64,000 bases of DNA from CAZUWH01 sp964624075 (GTDB taxonomy: Bacteria; Pseudomonadota; Alphaproteobacteria; Rhodospirillales; Rhodospirillaceae). Each line of letters opens with the position of its first letter. Position 1 is the first letter of the stretch. Below are positions 53,677 to 63,147 of the stretch, one piece after another. The stretch spans positions 62,001 to 126,000 of the forward strand of contig CAZUWH010000003.1 in NCBI GenBank assembly GCA_964624075.1, read 5' to 3'. Both the position numbers and the translations under genes were made by a program. The notes under the pieces are model-generated. The model was given only the letters and a program-made list of their open reading frames with translations. It was not told the DNA's origin and did no database searches.

Positions 53677-55473
53677 TCATTCATACAGGCTTTTCAGTTG
53701 CACGCCATACACCTGCCGAACCACATGCCGACGGATCTTCAGGGTCGGGGTCAGCATGCCGTTGGCGATCGAAAAGGGTTCGATGACGATAAGGAACCGG
53801 CGCACTTTTTCCAAAAGCGACACCGACTGGTTGACGCGCGCGACCGCTGCGCCGATGGCCTGGCGAAAGGCAGGATCCCCGGCTACGCCGGCGCGGCTGC
53901 CGCCATGGGTGCAGATCCATGCCTCCAGGAAATCCCGATCGGGTACGATCAATGCCACCAGATGGGGCCGGCGATCCCCGTACACCATGGCCTGGCCGAT
54001 TTCGGGTTCAAGGGTCAGGAAACCCTCCACCCGTTGCGGCGAAATGTTGTCACCCCCTGAGTTGACGATGATGTCTTTCTTGCGATCGGTGATGAGAAGA
54101 CGACCGGCATCATCAAGGACTCCCACATCACCTGTGTACAACCAGCCATCGGCATCGATGGCTGTGCGGGTCGCCTCGGGCTGGTTCCAGTAGCCCTGCA
54201 TCACCAGCGGCCCACGTACCAGGATTTCCCCATCCTCGGCAAGACGGATCGTCACGCCACGGAGCGGCGGCCCGACCGTGTCGAGGCGCATGCTGTCTGG
54301 GCGGTTGCAGCTCACGACCGGAGCGGCCTCGGTCTGGCCATAGCCCTGCAGCAGGCGCAGGCCCAAGGCAGTGAAGAACATCCCCACGTCGGGGTTCAAC
54401 GGGGCTCCCCCCGAAATCATCGCCTTCAGACGTCCGCCGAAACGAGAGGCCACCTGGCGCCGGACCAGCCGATCCAGCAGAAGGTCGGCAAAACGCTCCC
54501 CCGCCGTTAGCCCGTTTCCCGTCTCATGGCGCCTGCGTCCCAGCGCTAAGGCACGATGGAACAGGGCTGTCCGCATGCCGCCCTGCCGCTCGACGGCCTG
54601 TAGGATGCGGGCCCGCAACAGCTCATATAACCGTGGCACCGCGGTCATCAGAGTGGGGCGGACTTCCTGCAGATTGGCAGCCAGCCGGTCGATGCCCTCA
54701 GCGTAATAGATCTGGGCGCCGATGGAGAGAGGAAAGAACTGGCCGGCGGTATGTTCGTAGGAATGAGACAGCGGCAGGAACGACAGGAAGACTTCCTCCG
54801 CTAGCCCCAGGCCGTTCAGGACGTCGCAAGCCCCCATGCAGTTGAATAGAATGGCGCGGTGGGAGAGCATCACCCCCTTAGGAATGCCGCCTGTGCCGGA
54901 GGTGTAGATGATGCAGGCGGTATCATCACGCCCAACGGCAGCGAGCGTGTCCGGACGATTGTCCCCCTGGCTCCCCTGCCCTTCGGCAACTGCGTCAGTC
55001 CATCGCAAGGCCCCGGAGGGAAGAGGTGGCTCGATGACAATAAGCCGTGGCGGGTGGTGCGCTGTCGCGATTGCCGGGAGGAGCCGCTCGGCCAAGCCGG
55101 GGGTAGAGACGATCGCCACGGACGGCATGGCATCGTTCAGGATATGCCGATGATCGGCGGTCGTGTTGGTCGTATAGGCTGGCACGGTGATCCCACCCGT
55201 AGCCATGATGGCGACGTCGGCCAGCAGCCACTCGGGGCGGTTTTCAGACACCAGCATGACTCGGTCACCCTTGCGCACACCAAGCCGGCTCAGGGCACGA
55301 GCAAGCGCGGCGGCCTCTTTCGCCGCCTGCCGTCCGGTGGTCGGACGAAAAGCGCCAGCGCGTTTGGCCCATAACAACGGGCGCTCACCTATCTCTTCGG
55401 CCTGGTCGAAGAACATGGTGGCCAGGTCGGGCCACTGCTCATAACGGGCAAGGGAGAGAACGCAGGGCGACAT
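53677..55473 (-). CDS. fadD: Long-chain acyl-CoA synthetase (AMP-dependent)
   Basis: A 598-residue adenylate-forming enzyme. The P-loop is Y-T-S-G-T-G-G-I-P-K-G, followed by LSFLPLSHSYEHTAGQF, the core A5 motif Y-G-Q-T-E-A-A-P, Y-T-G-D-V-G and the hinge I-T-D-R-K-K-D-I-I-V. These are shared by FadD and related FAA-type long-chain ligases. It activates fatty acids with ATP and CoA. Start ATG 55473 follows ggagaaccctttcc; the open frame upstream to 55665 is unconserved. The exact chain-length range is unknown. Confidence 0.9.
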   Translation of the reverse strand: MSPCVLSLARYEQWPDLATMFFDQAEEIGERPLLWAKRAGAFRPTTGRQAAKEAAALARALSRLGVRKGDRVMLVSENRPEWLLADVAIMATGGITVPAYTTNTTADHRHILNDAMPSVAIVSTPGLAERLLPAIATAHHPPRLIVIEPPLPSGALRWTDAVAEGQGSQGDNRPDTLAAVGRDDTACIIYTSGTGGIPKGVMLSHRAILFNCMGACDVLNGLGLAEEVFLSFLPLSHSYEHTAGQFFPLSIGAQIYYAEGIDRLAANLQEVRPTLMTAVPRLYELLRARILQAVERQGGMRTALFHRALALGRRRHETGNGLTAGERFADLLLDRLVRRQVASRFGGRLKAMISGGAPLNPDVGMFFTALGLRLLQGYGQTEAAPVVSCNRPDSMRLDTVGPPLRGVTIRLAEDGEILVRGPLVMQGYWNQPEATRTAIDADGWLYTGDVGVLDDAGRLLITDRKKDIIVNSGGDNISPQRVEGFLTLEPEIGQAMVYGDRRPHLVALIVPDRDFLEAWICTHGGSRAGVAGDPAFRQAIGAAVARVNQSVSLLEKVRRFLIVIEPFSIANGMLTPTLKIRRHVVRQVYGVQLKSLYE

Positions 55474-55513
55474 GGAAAGGGTTCTCCGAAGGTCCTGGCG
55501 CGTTACACCAAAG

Positions 55514-55969
55514 TCAACCCCGTCCCCGATAGGGCGGCACGCCCTGATCAGGTAGCCAGAGATCCCGTGGCGGAACACCGGTTTGCCAGAACACGTCGAT
55601 AGGGATGCCACCGCGCGGGTACCAGTACCCGCCAATACGCAACCATAGCGGACTGATCGCCGCAACTATGCGCTTGGCAATAGCAACTGTGCACTCTTCA
55701 TGGAAGGCACCGTGATTGCGAAAAGAAGCCAGAAACAACTTCAATGATTTGCTTTCGACCAGAAGGCGGTCAGGCACGCAGTCGATGACGAAATGGGCAA
55801 AATCGGGCTGGCTGGTGATCGGGCACAACACTGTAAACTCGGGCGCAGTAAAGCGCACCACATACAACGTTCCCGCATGAGAATTATCCACCGTCTCCAG
55901 CACCGCCTGCTCCGGTATCTGGGGGATGGCAGTCAGCCGGCCAAGCCGGGTGAGTCGGTCAGAGGTCAT
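55514..55969 (-). CDS. queF: NADPH-dependent 7-cyano-7-deazaguanine reductase
   Basis: A 151-residue QueF of the short (YkvM) type. Catalytic C49 in FTVLCPITSQPD forms the thioimide with preQ0, D56 acts as proton donor, and the NADPH/substrate motif E72-S-K-S-L-K-L-F-L-A-S-F-R-N-H-G-A-F-H-E is complete. It reduces preQ0 to preQ1 in queuosine synthesis. M8 of the open frame (ATG 55969) is the likely start; a TTG start at 55990 is possible. It is followed 40 bp later by the acyl-CoA ligase gene. No preQ1 riboswitch was seen upstream. Confidence 0.93.
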   Translation of the reverse strand: MTSDRLTRLGRLTAIPQIPEQAVLETVDNSHAGTLYVVRFTAPEFTVLCPITSQPDFAHFVIDCVPDRLLVESKSLKLFLASFRNHGAFHEECTVAIAKRIVAAISPLWLRIGGYWYPRGGIPIDVFWQTGVPPRDLWLPDQGVPPYRGRG

Positions 55970-56145
55970 GGGCCGTTCCGGGCATGCCAAAAAGAGAGTT
56001 TATCCAGCTTTTATACCTGTGAATCTTGATTCAAGCTGACCTCTGACTGCCCAGAGCGTCTCTCAAGGCGGTCCCTTCAGCATCTCCAGCCGTGTAGATA
56101 TCATATGCCTTTACCCCCCAGACGGCAAGTCCTCCTGCGACAGGG

Positions 56146-56400
56146 CAGCGATTCTCAGTATGGACTTTATTCTAAGCCGCCTTGGGCAGGGCCCCCCCAA
56201 ACCCTTCTCCCTCGAGGGGGCAGGCCCCTTCAGGAGGCGGGCACGTTCCCCGTCCAGGGGAGTCTTTCTTGGGACGGGGTTTGTCCCTCGGGAGAGGATC
56301 AAGAAGGGGGCATGAAGCCTTCCGCCTGGACCTTGTCAGTCAGCCCTCCCTTGGATCGGGGGAGGGCTGACTGACAAGGTCCAGATTGAGAATTGCCGGC
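56146..56400. repeat. Dispersed repeat R1, copy c
   Basis: Reverse-orientation copy. It contains gattctcagtatggactttat, aacccttctccctcgagggg, cttgggacggggtttgtcc, gaagccttccgcctggacct and tgtcagtcagccctccc, followed by an inverted end that repeats ctgactgacaaggtcc. The word order is that of R1a reversed. Confidence 0.72.
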
Positions 56401-56460
56401 GACAGGGCCGGCTTAGGACCGGAGTGGGACACTATGATATCAATCGCTTAATTCATATAT

Positions 56461-57127
56461 CTATATTGGAAATCGGGCGAACCATGAACCGCTCCGGCAC
56501 GCAAGGCAGCCTGACTGGCCTGCAGGCAGCCGAGAAGGGTTTCGAGACCAAAGGGGGGTATCCCCCCCGAGCCGAGAGCCGATGCGGCCGCTTCCGCACC
56601 CTCCCTGACCTTCAGGGCGCCGATTGCCAGGGTCCATTCCGCCGCCTGCACCCATGGTCCCGGTGAAACGGGGCGAGTGGCAATCGAGACAGGCCGCTTT
56701 CGGATCGGCACCGCCATGGCGTCCCTGGTGCAGGTGGCAATAGACGCAGGACGACGCGCGGTACGCGGCACCAGACAGGGGCCGCGTACCGCCCCAAAGC
56801 GGCGACTCCATGGTTACGATGATCCCATGTTTGGAGGTCAGGTAACTGCGGTCAACCAGTCCCGACGCCCCACCGTGGCAGGAAAGACAGGCGTCGTCCT
56901 GGCGTGCCTGGGGATCGCCGCCCCGTGCCGTGCCGGTTGCCATGGCAGGCGGTGCGCAGCTGCTGGCCCGGTGCGGGCCACCCTTCCAGTCACCGACTAG
57001 GTCAATGCTCTCCCGCTCGTGGTAGGTCACGCATTTAGCATCGGTGAAGGGACCTGCCGGCGGGCGGCTCCGCGGCATTGGTGACGGTGGTCAGGAACAG
57101 GAGCGGGAGAAGAAGAACACGCCGCAT
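56461..57127 (-). pseudogene. Multihaem c-type cytochrome with signal peptide, frameshifted
   Basis: ATG 57127 begins a signal peptide (MRRVLLLPLLFLTTVTNAA) that ends in a cleavage site, but a stop follows after about 30 residues. In another frame come haem motifs: C-L-S-C-H, C-V-Y-C-H, C-L-D-C-H and degraded ones (CVTYH, and C-A-P-P-A where C-x-x-C-H is expected), with GGASGLVDRSYLTSKHGIIV. This looks like a periplasmic electron carrier of the multihaem (cytochrome c554-like) class. It follows the octahaem gene on the same strand. Confidence 0.7.
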
Positions 57128-57194
57128 CAGTTCCGCCCCGTGTTCAGGTCGGTATAGGGGCCATGCCGCTACAGCGGCGACGGGTCGTACCGCC

Positions 57195-58445
57195 TGCTAC
57201 CCCCCCCCCCCCTTCCTTTTCCATCTCCCCCAGAGTCCGCAGCACGCCGGCCTGTTCATGCAGGCGCGCAAGCAACTCCTCCATCCGGCGGTGCCCTCTT
57301 CTGCCACCATGTTCGCAGCACCGTGGGCGGCGCCCTTGTAACCCTTGTAAGCCAGCAGGTTGTCGAAATACCACATCTCGAAGTGATCGCGCTCGATGCT
57401 GGAGACATTGTAGAAGGCCGGCGCCTGTCCCCCGTGGAAGCCGCGATGCGGGCACGCGGCCAGCGCTTCTCCCAGCAGTCGACCGGATAGGGCGGACGCT
57501 CTCCAGGCCGGGGCGACAACAGGTCGTCTGAGCGTAGTTTCCGCAGCAGCCGTTCGGCATCGTCCAGCAGCAACCAGGCGCTCTTGTGCTCACGGTCGAG
57601 ATCTTCAGGCCAGATCTTCGCCTCTTTTTCATCATGACAGTCGGGGCACGGGGCAATCCAGCGCCTGTGCTTGACCCTGTTTTCGGCAGTGTGCGAGTGT
57701 GCGGATTGACTTCCTTCAGGCCGAACTATCCAGATCGCCATGTCGGCCACCTGGTGGCGGCCGTCGCCCATATGGCAGTAGGCGCAGGTAGGTACCGGAT
57801 AGTTGCCCTTGCGCAGGGGCTTCGACCAGTTCCAGTCCTTTCCCTCCGCCAGATAGCGAAACTCGTGGGCCGAAGCAAAATAAGCCTCGTCATCGGGATG
57901 GGGCGGACCGGAATGGCAGGTCAGGCACGCCTCGGGGGGGGGGCGGGATCGAAACGGTGGCGGATGTGGCAGAAATCGCATTTGGTGGCGACCGAGTGGC
58001 ATTGCGCAGGCAGGCGGCGACTTCAGCTTTGGGGCTTGTCCATGAAATGTCTGGCGTCCACCCGCCCGCTCTATGGCTAGCGCATGGTTTTGGAAGCCAT
58101 AGCGGCGCTCGGCCAGGAACGCACTGTGCGCACACCGTGCTACTGTGCCCCCCCCCCCCGGCCATGACAGACGCCGCAGTCGGCCGCCGGCGTCGGGAAC
58201 TTCAGGGCCTGGTGATCGTTGCCGTGGTAGGACTCGCAGGTCACGGGCTCGCCCTTTTCCGGCGCCGCATGGCGGCTCACTTTCCAGTTATTGACGATGC
58301 CGGGGGTGAGGGTCTGGTGGCACGCAAGGCAGTCGGGAGTGGAGAAGGCGCTCTCTACTCCTTCGGTCTCGGGCTAGTGGTAGACGCCGGGGTCCCAGTA
58401 TTCGTGCGCCGGTTCCGGCCGCCAGTCCCTGCCGTATAGAGGCCG
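57195..58445 (-). pseudogene. Octahaem hydroxylamine oxidoreductase-like cytochrome, eroded
   Basis: Frames on the minus strand spell an HAO/ONR-like multihaem protein: DCLACHQTLTPGIVNNWKVS, PVTCESYHGNDHQALKFPTP, ADCGVCHGR, then (with a shift) ACLTCHSGPPHPDDEAYFAS, KDWNWSKPLRKGNYPVPTCA with Y-C-H, and CPDCHDEKEAKIWPEDLDRE. The haem sites are mostly kept, one is mutated (C-E-S-Y-H). Shifts occur near C/G homopolymers (58148-58159 C12, 57200-57212 C13). The family turns hydroxylamine or nitrite in the periplasm; the present one cannot be expressed as one chain. Confidence 0.75.
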
Positions 58446-58449
58446 ACAC

Positions 58450-59508
58450 CTTGCGCATCCGTGTCCATGCCCGCAGGTGCTGCCGTTCCCCACAGGCCCA
58501 AGCACTAGTCCCGCCGCCTAGATATCTCATCAGTGGGTAAGGCATAGCGCAGGCCCACAGGTCGGTGGCGAGTTCGGCGGGCGTGCCGACGACGGCCGAA
58601 TACCACGCGCTTCCAGCCATGGTAACGACCAGCATGATGGCGATCATGACGACATGGACGGGGCAGCCAGCGACGACCCTGTTCAGGGCCCAGTCACGCA
58701 AGCGGGCTCGATTGCGGACGGCCGTCGGAAACATCACGTCGTGCACGTCATGGAAAGCAAGGCTGCCGGTGGGGCATTCGCTGACACAACGACCGCAGCC
58801 TATGGCAGTCGGCTACATCGACCTTGCCCTTGTGTTTGCCCAGCTCCACGACTGGGATGCCCATGTCGCAGACCTGCAGGCAGGTGCGGGAGTCGTAGTC
58901 GATGCGGTAAAATCCGACCCTGTTTAGAAGCCAGAAGATGGCGAAATAGGGAATGATGACAAGCAGCCCGAAAATGCCGATGTAGCTTTCCGACCACGCA
59001 TTGAGTGGCGACAGCAGCATCCATCCGGCGATCAAGTACAGCGTGAAGAAGATCCATTTGCCGTGATGCAAACCCCAGACCCAGCGGCCGCGTGGTGTGA
59101 TATGGTAGAAGGCGAAGCCGACCATCCCGCAGATGACGCAGCAGCCAAACAGCAGCACCGCCGTCAGCACCAGGAAGAAGGTCAGGGTGCCGGTGGTGTG
59201 CAGCGACGGGAACTCAGGCTGGCGACCGGGATAGCCGACATAGGGCTCGGAGAACGGAAACAGCCAAGACACAAACCATCATAGCATAGCACGGTGACGC
59301 AGGCCACCAGCACCATGAGGCGGCGCCGTGTGTAGGGATTGTGCTCGGCGGTGATGCGCCAGATCCCGAAACAGAGGATGAGCGCGTACTCGGTATACCG
59401 GTTGAGCCAGATGGTGCTGTCCCACCGGAACAGCCAGGTTTCGTTGAGCCAGCCAAGGAACGCCCAGGCGAAGGCGACCAGGCCCAGAGCCTGAACCCAG
59501 GGGGCCAT
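58450..59508 (-). pseudogene. NapH/NosR-like 4Fe-4S membrane protein, eroded
   Basis: The minus strand gives membrane segments (VQALGLVAFAWAFLGWLNET, GKWIFFTLYLIAGWMLLSPL, IFGLLVIIPYFAIFWLL), then CLQVCDMGIPVVELGKHKGK and the start of a CIGCGRC-like ferredoxin motif that is interrupted by a frame change at about 58795. The later part (FPTAVRNRARLRDWALNRVV, VHVVMIAIMLVVTMAGSAWY) is in another frame. The first cysteine motif (usually in a W-N-C-P-x-x-x-x-x-C segment) has been lost. Such proteins pass electrons from quinol to periplasmic cytochromes. Confidence 0.75.
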
Positions 59509-59639
59509 AGCGCCCAGGCAGAGACTGTGCTGCCTGGTGGTCGGCAGTTTTCTGGTGACAAAGGTCCCCGCCGCCCTTTGCGGGGCGCCGCATCACGGGA
59601 TGGCATGTGGCATGCTGCGCGGGACCGCTTCCACACCGC

Positions 59640-60432
59640 TCATGGTCTACCCCCGTTCGACCGGAAGCCTGCGTCGGGCCCATTCGGCCATACCGCGCCA
59701 CCAGGATCATCCTGGCGAATCCTTGCTCCTTCAGAGGGCCTTGAGCGCCGACCGCGAGCGCTTGTCGGTGCGGCAGATGACGGCAACCAGCCAGTCCCGC
59801 CACGCTTCCAGTTCAGCCATCCGTCCCCTCAGTTCCGGCAGAGGAATGTTGACGGCCCCGGCCACGTGCCCGCTCGCGCCGGTGAAGTCGCCGGCATCGC
59901 GCACAGGTCAATCCTCGTCAAGCGTCTGGCGGAAGGCGGCCACATCCATCCGCGCAAAGGTTTGCGTGTTACACCGCACCCGCTTGACCAGACGCGGTAG
60001 GAACAGGACTGTCGCCAGCAGAGCAAGCGCAATCATCCCCTGGCGGAGAACGTTCTTGCCACCGGCCATCGCCTTGCGCCCGGCAAAGCCCAGATAGGTA
60101 TAGGCCCACCCGCCCGGGGTCATGCACACGAGGGTCGCCAAGGTGTACTCGATCAGGCGGATGCGGGTGAGGCCAAAGGCGTAGTTCATCGGATTGAACG
60201 GGAACAGTAGCACCAGGCGGACGAAGGCGACGAAACGCCAGCCCTCGGCCTCGACGCCAGACACCAGGGTATGAAGAGCACCGGTCCCCACATCCTGGCC
60301 GCAGCAACCACCTACCTGGAGGTAGGGGGGATCGAGGCGATCTCCCGGTAAACGATCGCCAATCCCACCGCTGCCGCCAGCCCCAGCAGCAGCGGGAGCA
60401 TCCGGTACGGACGTGTGGTGTGTACGTGTCAC
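59640..60432 (-). pseudogene. TVP38/TMEM64 membrane protein fused to a rhodanese domain, broken
   Basis: The first part has the TVP38/DedA-like membrane region: VSGVEAEGWRFVAFVRLVLL, FPFNPMNYAFGLTRIRLIEY, TPGGWAYTYLGFAGRKAMAG. The fused rhodanese part (59640-59950) is in other frames: MDVAAFRQTLDED, NIPLPELRGRMAELEAWRDW, VAVICRTDKRSRSALKAL, then SKDSPG. The active-site Cys (V-I-C-R-T-D) is kept but the frame before and after it is broken. Confidence 0.72.
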
Positions 60433-60568
60433 AGTCCACGCCTACGGAGTCCGCCGTCGGTGGTTCCGCCGGTTCGGAACGTGCGCCGGTTGATAGGGTT
60501 GATAGGATAGTCGCCAACCGGACCCTGGAACGGTTGGACGAGTATGCGGTCAAGGCGCAGATCCTTTT

Positions 60569-60976
60569 TCACAGCCGCCCCGCCCGGGAGGTGTTGATCC
60601 CGATGGTTATGCCTTCGTAGCCGTCGGGCCGGCTGGGCGCGGTAAGTCCCGAACAGCCGGTCCCCCCAGGAGGGCAGGTTGAGGCCGAAGTTGGAGTTGC
60701 TTCCATCGGGCCGGGGTTGAACATGGCGGTGGCGTTCAGGGCGATTTCGAAGATGACCACCACCACTGCCGACGGCCCCAGCGCGGCAATGGGAAACAGA
60801 AACCGCAACGCGATGGTGTTTAGCGCCACGATGCCAAGATTGCCCGGCCACTGCGTCCGGCGGAAAAAGCCCCGGACACGGCGCGGTGCCAGCCCTTCCC
60901 ATATCGCCACCAGGGCGAACACCCCAAGGAAGAAGCCAAGCTAGAAGGCCGGCTCGTATGCAAGGATCGCTTCCAT
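60569..60976 (-). pseudogene. Sterol desaturase / fatty acid hydroxylase-like gene, deleted
   Basis: ATG 60976 follows a clear GGAGG and gives MEAILAYEPAF, then an in-frame TAG, then LGFFLGVFALVAIWEGLAPR and WPGNLGIVALNTIALRFLFP, VVVIFEIALNATAMFN, and late SNFGLNLPSWGDRLFGTYRA. The three histidine clusters that bind the di-iron site are missing, so an internal deletion of over 100 residues has occurred. It heads the decayed block on the minus strand. Confidence 0.75.
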
Positions 60977-61331
60977 TCCACCTCCATCCTGCGTGTCATT
61001 GGCTGCAGCGGTTCATATTAATCAACAGAGGATCTATCAAGTAGCCGATATTGGACGTGGCATCAAGAAGATCAACCCCCGAGGGGGTCATACCAGCGAG
61101 CATGGATCACGATGTCCGATTCTGACCTCGCCAGCGGCTCTGCTCACGATGACGGTCGGTACCATCACGATGATTGTATGAATTCTACTGTATTGATCTT
61201 GAATATTGTATAACATGCAACTTGTTGCTGAACTAATCGATTGTAGACAAGACATGTTAACTCTTAATAAGATTAAGTAATGTCATCGTTAAAACTTTTG
61301 GAATAAATCATGGAGAAAAGGCTCCTTCCCC
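60977..61331. other. AT-rich spacer upstream of the trkH pair
   Basis: From about 61165 to 61310 the sequence is unusually AT-rich (tgaatattgtataacatgca, gttaactcttaataagatta), typical of a promoter area. It may hold promoters for both the trkH genes and, on the other strand, the decayed block. No clear -35/-10 pair could be fixed. Confidence 0.45.
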
Positions 61332-61628
61332 CTCGATGGGAGGAAGTTGGGGTGGGGGTGATCGTGACGTCTGGTCAGGCGGTGAGGGGCTCGTGGCGGT
61401 CGCGTCCCTTGGCCTATGGGCTTGTGTGACACAAGTTCCAGACGGATCACCCCCACTCAACCCTCCCCCGATCCAGGGGGAAGGTTGAGTGGGGGTCCAC
61501 AGGCGGAAGGCCTCTGCTTCCCGCACATTCCTCTCCTGAAGGGGGGCCTGCCCCCCTTCAGGGGAAAGGGGTTGGGGGTGGAGTTTGCCGGGGCGACTTG
61601 GAATAAATTCCATACCGAGAATTGCTGA
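61332..61628. repeat. Dispersed repeat R1, copy d
   Basis: Forward-orientation long form: ggtgggggtgatcgtgacgt, ggggctcgtggcggtcgcgt, aaccctcccccgatccaggg, an inverted ggttgagtgggggt, aggcggaagg, a hairpin around gggggcctgccccc, then gggttgggggtggag and ttggaataaattccatacc. It ends 40 bp before the trkH start. Confidence 0.75.
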
Positions 61629-61668
61629 CTCTGGACAGCGATGATGGACCCGGTCCATAGTCGTGATC

Positions 61669-63141
61669 ATGCGTGACAGGGCATTCAGGATCGATCTACG
61701 ACCGGTTTCCCATCTCATCGGCGTGTTGTTGCTGGTGCTGGCTGGCGCAATGCTTTTTCCGGTGGTGGCCGACCTGCATGCCGGTCATGCCGACTGGCGA
61801 GTATTTTTCTCTTCGGCGCTCGTGACCGGTTTCGTCGGAGCCGTGATCGCAGTGGCTTATCGTCAGGTATCTCTTGTAACGCTCAGTACCCGGCAGGCCT
61901 TCCTGCTGACGACTGGGGCATGGTTGGTAGTCTGTCTGTTCGGCTCGCTGCCTTTCCTGTTTTCGTCGCTCGACATGTCGCTGGCCGATACCTATTTCGA
62001 GACCATGTCTGGTCTCACCACAACCGGTTCCACGGTTATCACCGGCCTGGATGAAGCCCCACCCGGCATCCTGTTATGGCGCAGTCTGTTACAGTGGCTA
62101 GGCGGAATCGGCATCATCGTCATGGCGGTGGCGGTGCTGCCTGATTTGCGTATTGGCGGCATGCAACTTTTCCGGATGGAGTCATCAGACAAGAGCGACA
62201 AGGTGATGCCGCGAGTCTCGCAGCTGGCAGGGGCGATTGCCATTCTCTATGGCCTGTTCAGCATGGTATGCGCTCTGGCATTGTGGGCAGCAGGCATGAG
62301 CGGGTTCGATGCAATCAATCATGCCATGTCAACCCTCGCAACGGGTGGATTTTCGACCTCTGACGATTCCGTCGGACATTTCCGTAACCCGCTGGTCGAA
62401 TGGGTCATCATTGTTTTCATGATGATCGGTGCCACACCGTTCGTCCTGTTCATCGCGCTTTGGCGTCACAAAGGATGGCGGTTGTTGTCTAATTCGCAGG
62501 TACACTGGTTCTATAGCGGCGCGACGGCAACCGTCCTGATTCTGGCAACCTGGTTGTGGGCAAGTCATGACATTGCCTATGGCGATGCCTTACGCATGGC
62601 CGCTTTCAATGCCGTTTCGGTGATAACGACCTGTGGTTATGCTTCTGCCGATTATGGAAGTTGGGGCAGCTTTGCGGTTGTAGTTTTTTTCTGGCTTACC
62701 TTTGTGGGCGGCTGTACCGGTTCGTCGAGCGGGGCAATCAAGATCTTTCGTTTCCAAGTCCTATTTTCATTGGTAATGGTTCAGTTCAAGAAACTTCTGC
62801 ACCCGACGGGTGTATTTTTGATCAATTTCGACAGGGAACAGATTTCGGATGAGGTCGTGCGTTCGGTGCAGGGGTTCGTGGTGTTGTATGCTGTCTGTTT
62901 CGCTGTAGTGGCTGGCGCTCTGATGGCAACTGGACTTGATCTGTTGACTGCCCTGTCCGGCTCGGTCACCGCCATCGGCAACGTTGGTCCAGGGCTTGGT
63001 CCCGTCATTGGCCCGGCGGGCAATTTCAAATCCCTCCCCAATACCGCCAAGTGGATTCTGTCCTTTGCCATGCTTCTCGGACGCCTGGAATTGTTGACGG
63101 TACTCATGCTGTTGCGACGCGACTTCTGGCAGGATTACTGA
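61669..63141 (+). CDS. trkH: TrkH-family potassium uptake protein
   Basis: A 490-residue membrane protein with four pore loops of the Trk/Ktr family: GLTTTGSTVITGL, STLATGGFSTSDDS, AVSVITTCGYASADYG and GSVTAIGNVGPGLG, each carrying the filter Gly (T-G, G-G, C-G, N-V-G). Typical partner is TrkA, which is not in the window. The protein moves K+ with H+ or by gradient. ATG 61669 is taken as start; GTG 61663 is also possible. A second trkH follows 6 bases after the stop. The N terminus (FRIDLRPVSHLIGVLLLVLA) is usual. Confidence 0.93.
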   Translation: MRDRAFRIDLRPVSHLIGVLLLVLAGAMLFPVVADLHAGHADWRVFFSSALVTGFVGAVIAVAYRQVSLVTLSTRQAFLLTTGAWLVVCLFGSLPFLFSSLDMSLADTYFETMSGLTTTGSTVITGLDEAPPGILLWRSLLQWLGGIGIIVMAVAVLPDLRIGGMQLFRMESSDKSDKVMPRVSQLAGAIAILYGLFSMVCALALWAAGMSGFDAINHAMSTLATGGFSTSDDSVGHFRNPLVEWVIIVFMMIGATPFVLFIALWRHKGWRLLSNSQVHWFYSGATATVLILATWLWASHDIAYGDALRMAAFNAVSVITTCGYASADYGSWGSFAVVVFFWLTFVGGCTGSSSGAIKIFRFQVLFSLVMVQFKKLLHPTGVFLINFDREQISDEVVRSVQGFVVLYAVCFAVVAGALMATGLDLLTALSGSVTAIGNVGPGLGPVIGPAGNFKSLPNTAKWILSFAMLLGRLELLTVLMLLRRDFWQDY

Positions 63142-63147
63142 GGCTGG

